Shown: positions 1 to 8,724 of the stretch, piece after piece | Position numbering within the stretch: position 1 is the first letter of the stretch | How the letters are laid out: every line of letters begins with the position of its first letter | DNA from: Streptomyces sp. NBC_00377 | GTDB taxonomy: Bacteria > Actinomycetota > Actinomycetes > Streptomycetales > Streptomycetaceae | NCBI RefSeq assembly: GCF_036075115.1 | Contig: NZ_CP107958.1 | Location: 248,001 to 312,000, forward strand | Direction of reading: 5' to 3' | Length of the DNA: 64,000 nucleotides | Position numbers and translations under genes: made by a program | The notes under the pieces: model-generated | Database searches by the model: none | The model's input: only the letters and a program-made list of their open reading frames with translations | Told to the model about the DNA's origin: nothing

Positions 1-2
1 CG

Positions 3-200
3 CGGTCATGTCGAGGCATCCTGTCTGTCTGGGTGCTTTGGTACGACTGGACCAACTTCCCCGACGAGACGGTCTTCTTCTTCGTCTGGCAGGGTCCTCT
101 TGGCTTCCTCGACGAGAACGACAAGATCCACGCGATCCTCGACTGGGAGGGCGTCCAGGCCCTGGCGCACAAGCCCGTCGAGGCGGCGATCTCCGCCTGA
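3..200 (+). CDS. C-terminal end of an unrecognised protein (runs in from the left edge)
   Basis: Reading frame 3 is open from the first bases to a TGA at 198-200 and gives about 65 residues with ordinary soluble composition (for example the stretch NFPDETVFFFVWQG near residue 20). No start is visible, so the gene begins outside the window. I do not recognise a family. The following bases are a short spacer before an aldo/keto reductase remnant. Confidence 0.35.
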   Translation, partial: RSCRGILSVWVLWYDWTNFPDETVFFFVWQGPLGFLDENDKIHAILDWEGVQALAHKPVEAAISA

Positions 201-289
201 CCCGACCGGGCATGACGGCCCGCCGACAAAGGTCGGCGGGCCGTCCGCGCCGTCCGTCAGCCCTACCGCACGGCGATGACGAGCTCCCC

Positions 290-865
290 GATATGAGTCG
301 CGCCGTCGACGCATCCCTCACCGCGCTCGGCCTCGACTACCTCGACCTCTTCCTCATCCACTGGCCGTCCCCGCACAGGATCTGTATGTCGAGACGTGGC
401 AAGCCCTGGAAAAAGGTCCTCGCCGACAGCCGGGCGCGCGCCATCGGCGTGTCCAACTTCAAGCCCACCCACCTCGACCGCCTCCTGCGGGAGACCTGCC
501 CGTGCCCGCCGTCAACCAGATCCAGCTGTCACCGCTGACAAGCCAGGCCGAACTGCGCGCCTACCACCAGCGCCCCGGCATCGAGACGGGGTCGTGGGGC
601 CCGCTGGGCAAGGGAACCTCCCTGCTGAAAGACCACACGGTCAACCGGCTCGCGGTGAAGTACTCCCGTACTACCGGTCAGATCGTGCTGCGCTGGCACA
701 TGGACCTCGGCTTGGTCGCCATACCCAAGTCCACCGATCCCCAGCGGATCAAAAGCAACATCGACATCTTCGATTTCGCCCTGGCGCCCGAAGACGTGCT
801 GGCGCGCTCACCGCCCTGGACAGGGGAGCCGAACGGCCCGCAGACTCCGACGTCTTCCAGCCGGG
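290..865 (+). pseudogene. Aldo/keto reductase remnant with two frameshifts
   Basis: Three consecutive frames together spell an aldo/keto reductase of the 2,5-diketogluconate reductase type. Frame 2 gives GLDYLDLFLIHWPSP and AIGVSNF. Frame 1, from about 500, gives NQIQLSP, IPKSTDPQRIKSN and DFALAPED. Frame 3, from about 808, gives ALTALDRGAERP. The N-terminal third, with the catalytic Asp/Tyr, is absent. Breaks lie near 497 and 808. Such enzymes reduce carbonyls with NADPH; this copy cannot make an intact one. Confidence 0.7.
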
Positions 866-869
866 CCTG

Positions 870-1373
870 CGCGGCCACGGCCGGGTGCCCGCTCCCCGAA
901 GCCCGCGCAACGTGCGCTACTTGCTCCAGACCTGGCTGACCTGGGCCGGCTTCCGCGCCGTCCGGCCCCATATGCGGGTCGCCGCCGACCGCGTGGACGT
1001 CGAGGCCATGCTCCGGGACCTCCTGACGGACAATGTCTGGTCCCGCGCCCATGGCAGGCCTACGGCGCCCAGCAATCCCATTGAACTCGCGCACAGGGCA
1101 CGGGACTTGAATGCACTGCGGACGGCTCACGAAGCGTTCCTCGACATCGGGGAACACACCGAGCCGATCCCCGACGATGCCTTGCCGCAGCTTCTGCTGC
1201 TCGCCGACGACCGGGGGCGGCGGCTGCGCAGCGCCCCGGGCCCGCCCGCCGCCTGCTTCGACGACGAGTGGCCCGCACCCCGATCGGCGCAGACGTTCTC
1301 CCGCCTCCGCGGGCGGCTGAGTCCTGGCGCCGAGAAAGGGATCGACCAACAGCTGTGCCCCGCCTCCGGGTGA
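870..1373 (+). pseudogene. Unrecognised fragment following the aldo/keto reductase
   Basis: The same frame continues past the reductase tail for about 165 codons to a TGA at 1371-1373. It includes a plausible protein-like segment (AHRARDLNALRTAHEAFL, then DALPQLLLLADDRGRR), but there is no convincing start and no family I recognise. It may be the tail of another truncated gene fused by deletion. It ends just before the maleylacetate reductase stop, on the opposite strand. Confidence 0.25.
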
Positions 1374-1400
1374 CCTTTGCACCCCAGACCTGGGCGCCGG

Positions 1401-2471
1401 TCAGGGTGCGAGGGCGCCGTTCAACGCTGCCGTGAGCAGGAACCGAAGGGCATCGGACGTGACCGGGCGCGGATTGGCGTAAGGCTGGTCCACTGCCTGG
1501 CCGATGACTTCGTCCACCTCGTTCTGGGTCAGGCCGATGCCGGCGAGGGAGCGCGGGGCACCGAGTTCGACGCTCGTGCGGGCCAGGTGTCCCGGTACGT
1601 CGTCGGCGGCCAGGGCTCGGCTCAGCGCCTGTTCGGCCGCCGGTGCCGCCGGGAGGTTGAAGGCGGCGACGTACGGGAGCAGGACCGTGTGGGTTTCGGC
1701 GTGGGGCAGGTCGAAGGTACCGCCGAGGATGTGGCAGAGCTTGTGGTGCAGCGACATCGTGGTGGCCCCCAGGCAGGCGCCGCACAGCCAGGCCCCCCGC
1801 AGTGCGTCCGACCGCGCCCGAGGGTCCAGGGGGTGCTCAGCGATGGTGGGCAGGGCGGTGGCCAGGGAACGGACACCTTCCTCGGCCATCAAGGAGATGA
1901 TCGGTGAGGCGTCGGGGGCGTACAGGGCTTCGACGGCGTGGGCGATGGCGTTGAAGCCGCTGGTCACCGACAATCCGACGGGAAGACCGAGGGTGAGCTC
2001 GGGGTCGTAGATCACACTGCGCGGCAGGACCGTACGGTCGCGGCCGGTCCGTTTGCGGCCGTGCTCGGTCAGGCCCCAGATGGGGGTCATCTCGGAGCCC
2101 GCGTAGGTGGTCGGGACACTGATCACGGGCAGCCCCGTTTCCAGGGCGATCGCCTTGCCCAAGCCGATCGTGGAACCGCCGCCGATGGCCAGACACCCGT
2201 CCGCGCCCGTCTCACGCGCGGCCTTGACGGCGTCCGCGGCGACGTCGGCGGGCACGTGCATCCGGGCTTCGGTGAAACGGCCCACACAGGCTTTTCCGAG
2301 CAGCGTCTCGGCTTGATCGGCGAGCTGCTCCTGCTGTGGCGTGGACAACACCAGCAGTCGGCGCAGGCCGAGTTGTTCCGCCTCCTGCGGGATCTGGGCA
2401 AGGCTTCCGGCGCCGAAGACCACTCTCATGGGCAAGGCCTCATAGTTGAAAGTCGGCTGCTTGGTGGTCAT
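1401..2471 (-). CDS. Maleylacetate reductase (iron-containing alcohol dehydrogenase family)
   Basis: A 356-aa cytoplasmic dehydrogenase. It should reduce maleylacetate, the ring-cleavage product of hydroxyquinol, to 3-oxoadipate with NAD(P)H. Visible family marks are the N-terminal VVFGAGSL, the glycine-rich ADGCLAIGGGSTIGLGKA nucleotide-binding segment, PTTYAGSEMTPIWG, and a histidine cluster (SLHHKLCHILGG; LPHAETH) where the metal-binding residues of the fold lie. It is the last gene of a leftward operon and its ATG overlaps the dioxygenase stop by 4 bp, implying translational coupling. Length is normal and I see no damage. The identity follows from both family resemblance and the neighbouring hydroxyquinol dioxygenase. 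Confidence 0.92.
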   Translation of the reverse strand: MTTKQPTFNYEALPMRVVFGAGSLAQIPQEAEQLGLRRLLVLSTPQQEQLADQAETLLGKACVGRFTEARMHVPADVAADAVKAARETGADGCLAIGGGSTIGLGKAIALETGLPVISVPTTYAGSEMTPIWGLTEHGRKRTGRDRTVLPRSVIYDPELTLGLPVGLSVTSGFNAIAHAVEALYAPDASPIISLMAEEGVRSLATALPTIAEHPLDPRARSDALRGAWLCGACLGATTMSLHHKLCHILGGTFDLPHAETHTVLLPYVAAFNLPAAPAAEQALSRALAADDVPGHLARTSVELGAPRSLAGIGLTQNEVDEVIGQAVDQPYANPRPVTSDALRFLLTAALNGALAP

Positions 2472-3337
2472 GGCGTGGCCTCCGGTGCTGTGGCCAGGAC
2501 GATGTCGAACGTGGCGTGGGTGAAGGGTGCCCGCATGCCGAAGCGTTCGGCGTCCCGCTCGTCATGCGACTCGGTGAAGTCGGTGATGAGGCCGCGTTTC
2601 ACGGCGAAGACGGCGTCGGAGTCGATGTACGGGCTGCCCGCGACGAACGCGTGCGTGGTGACCGGCTGATGGCCGTCGGCACGCGCGATGAAGTGCACAT
2701 GGGCGGGCCGGTAGGGATGCCGACCGGTGGCGCGGAGCAGGCCGCCGACCGGGCCGTCGGTCGGGATCGGGTAGTGCGAGGGGACGACGCCGCGGAACCA
2801 GAAGCGGCCCTCGTCGTCCGTACGGAACAGCCCACGGCCGTTGCCCGGTGGCTGCACGTCGGGCTGCTGCACGTCGTAAAAGCCGTCCTCGGTGCACTGC
2901 CAGACGTCGAGTTCGGCATCGGGCAGGGGTGTGCCGTCGGCGCTCGCCACCCGGCCGGAGACGACGCACGGTCGGCCGGTGCCCAGCAGGTCGATGGACT
3001 CGCCGAGTTCGCGATGCGGCGAGACGGTCATGTGGAAGGGGCCCAGGACGGTGCTCTCGGTGCCGTCCTCGGCCCCATTCAGGGTTTCGACGAGCATGGA
3101 GACGCCCAGGACGTCGGAGAGCAGGACGAACTCCTGGCGGGTGTCGTCGCATGTCTGGCCGACGGCGGTAAGGAACCCGATAGCGGCTTCCCACTCCTCC
3201 ATCGTCGGCTCGATGTCCCGCACGAAGTCGTGGAGGTGGCGAGTCAGGCTTTCCGTGATTTGTCGCAGCCGCTGGTCCTCGGTCTCCCGGAAGCTGTCCA
3301 GCACCGCGTCGGTGGCGGTCTCGACGGTGAAGTCCAC
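2468..3337 (-). CDS. Hydroxyquinol 1,2-dioxygenase (intradiol ring-cleavage)
   Basis: A 289-aa non-heme Fe(III) intradiol dioxygenase. The N-terminal helical dimerisation domain (about residues 1-100) is followed by the beta-sandwich catalytic domain. The Tyr ligands appear in DGFYDVQ and PSHYPIPTDGP and the His ligands in RPAHVHFIA. The family opens hydroxyquinol (1,2,4-trihydroxybenzene) to maleylacetate; catechol dioxygenases are related, but the adjacent maleylacetate reductase favours hydroxyquinol. It lies 9 bp downstream of the hydrolase gene and overlaps the reductase gene by 4 bp. The catalytic residues are all in place, so the enzyme itself should work if the operon is still transcribed. 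Confidence 0.92.
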   Translation of the reverse strand: MDFTVETATDAVLDSFRETEDQRLRQITESLTRHLHDFVRDIEPTMEEWEAAIGFLTAVGQTCDDTRQEFVLLSDVLGVSMLVETLNGAEDGTESTVLGPFHMTVSPHRELGESIDLLGTGRPCVVSGRVASADGTPLPDAELDVWQCTEDGFYDVQQPDVQPPGNGRGLFRTDDEGRFWFRGVVPSHYPIPTDGPVGGLLRATGRHPYRPAHVHFIARADGHQPVTTHAFVAGSPYIDSDAVFAVKRGLITDFTESHDERDAERFGMRAPFTHATFDIVLATAPEATP

Positions 3338-3346
3338 CTGACGTTC

Positions 3347-4435
3347 CTAACTCTCGGAGGTGCCTCGGCCGGTGAGGCGGTCGGTGAACCAGTCGCCGGT
3401 GAGCGCGTCGCGTTCGGCCGCGTGGTTGTAGAGGGTGTGCTCGCCGTCGGGCCAGATCCGTACCGTGGCGGTGGCGGGGTCGGCGGCGCGCAGGAACGGC
3501 TCCTGGTCCTCGTAGCGGACCAGGGGGTCCTGGCTGCCGTGCAGCAGGAGCAGTGGGCAGGTGATGCGGTGCTTGTCCGGGTCGAAGCGCAGGCTGTCCA
3601 TGACTTCGGTCACCCGGCCCAGTTCGTCTGTGCCGACCACGGCTGACAGTTGCTCGCGGGCGGTACGGAATTCCGGGACGGTCGGTACCGCCGGAGCACC
3701 GTTGACGACCACCGCGGCGACGCGCGAATCCGCGGCGGCCAGATGGGCGGCGAACAGGCCGCCGAAACTGATGCCCTGGACGCCGATCGGACCACCGAGG
3801 CGGGGATCGGCCTCGACCAGGTCGACGAAGCGGGTGAATCCGTCGATGACGTGTTCGTCGATGTACAGCCCGTGGCGCAGCCGTGACTCGCCTTGGCCGG
3901 GCCCCTCCACGAGCAGACAGGCCAGGCCGCGCGCGGTGTACACGTCAGCGACCGGCAGATACGCAGCCCCCCAGCTGCTGAGCCCGCCCCACGCGATCAC
4001 AGTGGCCCGGGGCGTGCCGGCCGGCAGGCACAGCCAGCCGCCGAGCACGCCGTCGCGGTGCGGGATCTCCACGCGCTCCACCCAGGGCGCGAGAGCGGCG
4101 ACCGCGGCGGTGTGCCGGGCGTACAGCTCCCGTTTCTCCGCGGTGTCGGTCTGGTCCGCCATCTGCGCGAACATCAGGGCCGCGGCAGCGAACCGGTATG
4201 CCTGCCGGGCGGTCGCGCCGTGACCCAACTCCCCTGCGCGCCGGGCTCGTTCGAGCTGCGTCTCCGCAAGGGCCGCGGCGGCGTCCGCCCACTGGGTCCC
4301 GGCCGCGGTGTCGGCGAGCAGGCGGCGGGCGTCGGCGGGATCCATGCCGCAGTCCGTGAGCCGGGTGAAGGGCATGGCCCGGTGCTGGGCGGCGACCAGC
4401 GGCGACAGCGTCGGCGTTTCCGGCTTCTCGGTCAT
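3347..4435 (-). CDS. Alpha/beta hydrolase (FrsA / dihydroxypseudooxynicotine-hydrolase-like)
   Basis: A 362-aa serine hydrolase. About 125 N-terminal helical residues precede the alpha/beta core. The nucleophile elbow is GISFGG (about residue 225), the acid lies in LLLHGSQDPLVRYED, and the catalytic His in WPDGEHTLYNH. This architecture is that of C-C bond or ester hydrolases such as dihydroxypseudooxynicotine hydrolase. In this operon it could release hydroxyquinol or resorcinol-type rings from a larger substrate, but that is inference. Its start overlaps the stop of the monooxygenase remnant (ATGA, 4432-4435), so translation was probably coupled to a gene that is now truncated. Confidence 0.85.
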   Translation of the reverse strand: MTEKPETPTLSPLVAAQHRAMPFTRLTDCGMDPADARRLLADTAAGTQWADAAAALAETQLERARRAGELGHGATARQAYRFAAAALMFAQMADQTDTAEKRELYARHTAAVAALAPWVERVEIPHRDGVLGGWLCLPAGTPRATVIAWGGLSSWGAAYLPVADVYTARGLACLLVEGPGQGESRLRHGLYIDEHVIDGFTRFVDLVEADPRLGGPIGVQGISFGGLFAAHLAAADSRVAAVVVNGAPAVPTVPEFRTAREQLSAVVGTDELGRVTEVMDSLRFDPDKHRITCPLLLLHGSQDPLVRYEDQEPFLRAADPATATVRIWPDGEHTLYNHAAERDALTGDWFTDRLTGRGTSES

Positions 4436-4965
4436 GCCATCACCTTCACGGGTGCGGTCAGCGCGGCGTCGAGGGCGTCGACGAGCGCGCCGATGTCGGT
4501 GCTGTCGACGGCGGTGCCGAACAGGACGAAGTCCGGGCGGGCCAGATACGCGACCGCGCCGAGCAGGTGGAGGTACTCACGGTGGCGTCCGTCGAGGTCG
4601 TCGACCGTGTCGAGGGCGACCACGGCGCAACCCAGGCGCTCCAGCAGTGCTAGCCGCTCCGGCCCGAGGGCGGCGGTGGGATCCTCGGCCGTGACCAGCG
4701 CGAAGCCGTAGCCGGTCAGGTCGTCGAAGCGCCCGGTACGCCCGTCGGGCAGACCGATACGGCCTTGCGGAGTGAGCGTGCCGGCCGGCGCGTCCGTGCC
4801 CGGGCGCAGCACTCCATGGGCAAGTGGTGGGAACGGGGGCGGCGGGGGCACCTTACCGGCGAAGAAGGCCGCGTCCCGGCCTGCGGCTGCCTCGACGTCA
4901 TGCATGTTGGCGACCTTGCCGAGGCCGATCGCCGCGTGAGTGAGTGCCGTGACGTGCGGGCGCGG
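4432..4965 (-). pseudogene. C-terminal piece of an FAD-dependent aromatic hydroxylase, cut by an IS
   Basis: About 175 C-terminal residues remain. They start at RPHVTALTHAAIGLGKVANM, which matches the last helix of MhpA/resorcinol-hydroxylase-type flavoprotein monooxygenases, followed by the thioredoxin-like tail (GTLTPQGRIGLPDG; YLARPDFVLFGTA). The FAD-binding and substrate domains are gone. Transposase sequence in another frame takes over near 4955-4970. The gene was the first of the hydroxyquinol operon and would have made hydroxyquinol from a dihydroxybenzene. Its loss probably disables the pathway entry step and separates the rest from the original promoter. Confidence 0.8.
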
Positions 4966-5750
4966 ATGCGCAGGCGGCGGAAGCCGTGGAGCCAGGCGAT
5001 CGTGCGCTCGACGACGTAGCGGAAGACGCCCAGGCCAGTGCCGTGCGGCTCGCCTCGCTTCGCGATCACGGGCGGATCCCTCGCTGCCAGAGCAAGCGGC
5101 GGTACTTGTCGTGGTCGTAGCCGCGGTCGGCCAGCAGCGCGTCGGGGCGTCGGCGCGGTCTGCCGACCCGGCCCGCGACTGCCGGAATCTTGTCCAGCAG
5201 CGGCTCGAGTTGGGTGACATCATTACGGTTGCCGCCGGTCAGCGACACCGCGAGCGGGATGCCCTGCCCGTCGACGATGAGGTGGTGCTTGCTGCCCGGA
5301 CGTGCGCGGTCGACCGGGCTGGGTCCGCTTTTGGGCCCCTTCGGGCCGCGCGGACGTGCGAGGAGTCAATCACCGCCCGGGACCAGTCCAGCTGGTTCTT
5401 CGACCGCAGCCTCTCCAGCAGCAGCACGTGGAGCTGGTCCCAGACGCCCGCCTCGTTCCAGGCTGCCAGGCGCCGCCAGCAGGTCATCCCCGAGCCAAAG
5501 CCCAGCTCCTGCGGCAGGTACTGCCACTGGATGCCGGTATGCAGGACAAAGAGGATCCCGCACAGGGCCTGGCGGTCCGGCACTCGAGGTCTGCCCTCGA
5601 CCAGCTTCGGCGCCGGCTCGGGCAGCAACGGCTCGATAAATGACCAGAGTTCATCCGACACGATCCACGGTCGCGACTGGCGTTTCCCCAAGACCAGACC
5701 AACGAGCGGACAAGCCAACAGTCACATGATCAACAGCTTTTGTTAGAGCC
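4965..5750 (-). mobile_element. IS5-family element (two-frame transposase), degraded
   Basis: The first frame (5718 to about 5335, starting MACPLVGLVLGKRQ) carries DELWSFIEPLLPEP, LCGILFVLHTGIQW, LPQELGFGSGMTCW and the DDE Asp in WSRAVIDSSHVR. The second frame carries KHHLIVDGQGIPLAVSLT, GGNRNDVTQLEPLLD and LLADRGYDHDKYRR. A canonical slippery heptamer lies where the frames meet. This copy is dead: near 5068 one base is missing (GIRP then stop, where the family reads GIKPVIA), and the end after AWLHGFRRLRIR is fused to the monooxygenase. The left end, GGCTCTAACAAAAG, is at 5737-5750 on the minus strand. No right terminal repeat was found. Confidence 0.85.
5329..5335 (-). other. Putative -1 frameshift heptamer C CCA AAA in the IS5 transposase
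   Basis: On the minus strand the upstream transposase frame reads CCA AAA, preceded by C, which fits X_XXY_YYZ. Slipping back one base gives CCC AAA and leads directly into the frame encoding KHHLIVDGQ. This explains the two-frame layout without a mutation. The later break near 5068 is a genuine lesion. Confidence 0.6.
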
Positions 5751-6822
5751 AGTAAGAGCCCGCACCTGCGGCAGCGAGGGATGCGGCATGCGCATCAAGG
5801 TCCTCGCCCTGATCCAGAGCGGCCTGCAACTACTTCTCGTCTCCGGCCACATCACTTGAGTCCGACGACTGGAGCGTCGACTCCGAAGCTGCCGTCCAGT
5901 CATCAGGGTGTGAAATGGGCAGCAGGCTAGAACGTCAGCTCGGCGTGGCACTGCGCCGCACGACCGCTGCCGAACGCATCGCCGTCCTCACCTCGTCGAC
6001 CAGCAGACGCCGAAAGACCAGCCTCTGCTGTCGAGCCTGGTCGCCGCAGGTGATCCCGGCATGGCGGCGTCCTACCGCGAGGTCGCTGCCTCACTCGGAC
6101 TGGAAGTTCCCGCAGACGACGACGAGCTGCGTGACGTCCTGGAAGCCGACGTGCAGAAGGTTGCGTCGGCAAGGTCACGTGGAAAGGGGTTCGAGGCGTC
6201 CGCGATGGCCCCGTAGACCGTGGCGTGTTTCAACGCCCGCCAGTGCGACCCCTGCCCCCATCGGTCCTCGTGCACCCGGGGCGCTCGGCCCGCACCGTAG
6301 ACGCAGACGGCGAAACAGCCTTGCCGGGCCGTACGGGTGGCGGAGCGGTTGGCTGCGCGATCACGCAGCCTCGGTGCACGTGTCGTAGGTAAGCCGGGTG
6401 AACACGCGAGCAACTTCACTCGGCGGTCAATCTGTCGGACAGGGCCCATCCCGGGGGCAGTGTTTCGGCCGCGCGGCCGAAACAGGCGTGGCGTCTACAA
6501 CCGGCTGCGGATGTGGGCCGTCGACGGCACCTGGGAGCGCGTCTTCACGCTGATCACTACATTCTGAAATGATCACTAGGTTCCCGGGTCCAGGCGCATC
6601 GCTCACAGTGATCATTAGCGGATCCGCCACTCGTTCTTCTACGGCGCGCGACGGCCCGGCGGTGTCTTCTCCACGTCTGCTTCACCCCCCACCAGCCGCG
6701 CGCCCCGTTGCCGAGGTCGCCGCCCACACCGACCTCACCCTGAAGGGGGCTGGCGCCGTGGCCCTCCTCGACAAGCCGGCCGTCACCCCGGCTTGTGATG
6801 TCTCGGCGGGCGCGGCCAGTCC
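5751..6822. other. Decayed interval with gene and IS scraps
   Basis: No intact gene is supportable here. On the plus strand, frame 1 at about 5960-6216 encodes a protein-like tail (QPLLSSLVAAGDPGMAASYR, then ASLGLEVPADDDELRDVL, ending SAMAP) without a start. At 6445-6567 the plus strand ends in VYNRLRMWAVDGTWERVFT, a fragment typical of IS5-family transposase N-terminal halves. A CTAG follows at 6576-6579. The bases 6580-6822 show no gene. Confidence 0.5.
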
Positions 6823-7587
6823 TCACATCCCCGCCATACCGCCGCCGGTGAGACCCGGAGCCAGCGCCGGGACCCAGAAGACGGCGACGGCCAGGACGAT
6901 CGAGGCGATCCCCACGGCACGGGCCACCAAGCGACCAACCGGAGCGAGTTTCTCGGCGGTGATCACGGCGGCCAGGACCACCATGGCCCACAGGTTCATC
7001 ACACCGAACGCCGCCAGCAACAACATCAGCGACCAGCAGCAGCCCAGGCAGAAGGCCCCGTGGTGGGCTCCGGCACGCAGATCGCGCGAGGCCCTGGGGT
7101 AGGAGGCGTAGCGCAGCATCAGGCCGATCGGCGAACGGCACCTCGCCAGACAACGGTCTTTGAGAGGCGTGAGCTGGTAGACGCCGCTGACGGCGAACAC
7201 GGCCGCGGCCACTGCTGTCCCCGCCGCGGGAGTCAGGCGCGCCGCCCGGCCGAGGCCGACAGCCAGCGCGTAGGCCGGCAGCCCGGCCGCGGCCCAGACG
7301 AGCAGGTAGGCGACCGTGAAGACGACCATGTGCGGGGCCCGGTGCACGGTGATGGTGCGTGCGTACAAGGCGGCGACGGGTGCTGTGGCGGGCAGCATCA
7401 TCGCAGTCATCATCAGCGTCCACACGGCCAGGAAAGCGGCCAGGCCCAGACCCATGGTGCCGGGCATCGCCGGCATGCCGCCCCAGCGCGTCACCATCCA
7501 GGACCAGGCTGCGGCCGCCACGACCAGCAGCACAGCGGGGGCCACCCGGATACGGACGGTAACCGGCCCACCGGTCATCCGGACCAC
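6823..7587 (-). CDS. DUF2182 integral membrane protein
   Basis: A 254-aa polytopic membrane protein with about six hydrophobic segments. Family hallmarks are WTLMMTAMMLPATAP near residue 58, YQLTPLKDRCLARCRSP near residue 142, and GAFCLGCCWSLMLL near residue 175. The Cys/Met-rich motifs facing the membrane suggest metal binding, but the biochemical function of DUF2182 is not established. Its start lies inside the end of the upstream DUF1326 gene (13-bp overlap), a pairing often seen in actinobacteria, so the two products probably act together. No lesion is visible. Confidence 0.85.
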   Translation of the reverse strand: MVRMTGGPVTVRIRVAPAVLLVVAAAAWSWMVTRWGGMPAMPGTMGLGLAAFLAVWTLMMTAMMLPATAPVAALYARTITVHRAPHMVVFTVAYLLVWAAAGLPAYALAVGLGRAARLTPAAGTAVAAAVFAVSGVYQLTPLKDRCLARCRSPIGLMLRYASYPRASRDLRAGAHHGAFCLGCCWSLMLLLAAFGVMNLWAMVVLAAVITAEKLAPVGRLVARAVGIASIVLAVAVFWVPALAPGLTGGGMAGM

Positions 7588-8189
7588 GCGAAGGGCGCAG
7601 AGTGTCCGTTGCCACCCGTGAAGTCCCAGGACCGGCCGTACACGCCGTCCCCCGTCGCCCGGGTGGACCGGGCGATCGTCAGCGTGCTGTTCACCGGGTG
7701 GAACATGCCCGTCAGGCTCATCACCGGGCCGTCCTCGCCGAACTGCGGGGCGACCTGGTCCTCGATCTCGATGTCGATGGCATCACCCACCCGCGCGGCG
7801 TGGTGGCGGCCGTCGTCGCGGTAGTCGATGGGGACCCGCTCCACGCCGAGGACCTCGCCGATGAGCGGAGCGAGTCCCGCCATCGGCCCGCCCACCTGGC
7901 CCGAGAAGACCTTGCCCAGCGCCTCCGCCTGACCGTCGTCGGCTGAAGCGTCGACATACAGCGCCACCTGCCAGCCGCCCTCGGCCATCACCCGTGGCCC
8001 GTCGATGAAGACGGCCACGCTGCGGTCGGAGACGTCGACGTCGTCCACGTTCCCGCTGTCCACGTGGAACGCGAAGGTCACCTGGCAGCGCTCGTGGTCG
8101 GCCGGTGCGGTGAGGCCCGAGGTGGTGCAGGGGCACACCACGTCACAGTTACAGCTCTCCAGGTACGTGCCGTTCATATTCCAGGGCAT
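7575..8189 (-). CDS. DUF1326 domain protein
   Basis: A 204-aa soluble protein starting MPWNMNGTYLESCNCDVVCP. The near N-terminal CNCDVVCPC cysteine motif is the signature of DUF1326. The rest is a beta-rich domain ending GRSWDFTGGNGHSAPFAW. The molecular role is unknown; the clustered cysteines and the coupled DUF2182 membrane partner point to metal or thiol chemistry (inference). An AGGGAGGAAGAGAC stretch just upstream of the ATG supports the start. It is the first gene of a two-gene leftward operon. Confidence 0.88.
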   Translation of the reverse strand: MPWNMNGTYLESCNCDVVCPCTTSGLTAPADHERCQVTFAFHVDSGNVDDVDVSDRSVAVFIDGPRVMAEGGWQVALYVDASADDGQAEALGKVFSGQVGGPMAGLAPLIGEVLGVERVPIDYRDDGRHHAARVGDAIDIEIEDQVAPQFGEDGPVMSLTGMFHPVNSTLTIARSTRATGDGVYGRSWDFTGGNGHSAPFAWSG

Positions 8190-8411
8190 GTCTCTTCCTC
8201 CCTGTTTTGCGGCCCCCCGGGGTCAAGGGGAAGCATCGAGAGGGTCCGCTCCGCCCCGGTGCCGCTCTCTTCCAGGCTATTCCTGACGCCCCCCATCGCG
8301 CAGATCCGCTGTCAGTCCAGCTCGCCGGCCTGGTACTCGATCGTCGGCGTACCGCGGCCCCGCCGGTTCGACGTCGCCCGTCAATTGGTCCCTCTGGTCC
8401 GGCATTGGTGC

Positions 8412-8723
8412 TCAGAAGCCGTCGCCCCATCCGAAGGTGACGTTGTACGCGCGCTGGAGTGCGTGCCTGCCATGGTCGCCGTCGGCGTAGACCCATACGA
8501 GGGCTGCGGCGAACCAGATCAGAAAGACTCCGCTGATGACGCTCAGAGCGACCAGCTTGCCATGCCAGCTGAGGAGGACCAGGGCGATGATCGCAATGGC
8601 CGCACCGACGTGGGCTCCCCGCAAGTCGAGCAACGCAGCCTTGCGTGCCGCTCTGCTTTCAGCTCGTTCTGCGGCGAAGCGTTCCTCTCGAAGAGACAGT
8701 GGTTCGTTCTCGTCGAAGTTCAT
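8412..8723 (-). CDS. Small two-helix membrane protein
   Basis: A 103-aa hypothetical protein from the ATG at 8723 (MNFDENEPLSLREERF), chosen because a GGGGGG run sits just ahead of it; an ATG 12 bp upstream is also in frame. A charged N-terminal helix (about residues 1-35) is followed by two hydrophobic segments (IAIIALVLLSW; VISGVFLIWFAAALVWVYA) and a short tail. I recognise no family. It ends divergently from no neighbour and lies directly downstream of the truncated MFS gene on the same strand, one base away. Confidence 0.55.
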   Translation of the reverse strand: MNFDENEPLSLREERFAAERAESRAARKAALLDLRGAHVGAAIAIIALVLLSWHGKLVALSVISGVFLIWFAAALVWVYADGDHGRHALQRAYNVTFGWGDGF

Positions 8724-8724
8724 C

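Noticed and set aside
5345..5360. Frame change in the first IS5 transposase read as a disabling mutation
   Set aside because: A canonical C CCA AAA site explains it as programmed; only the later break near 5068 is counted as a lesion.
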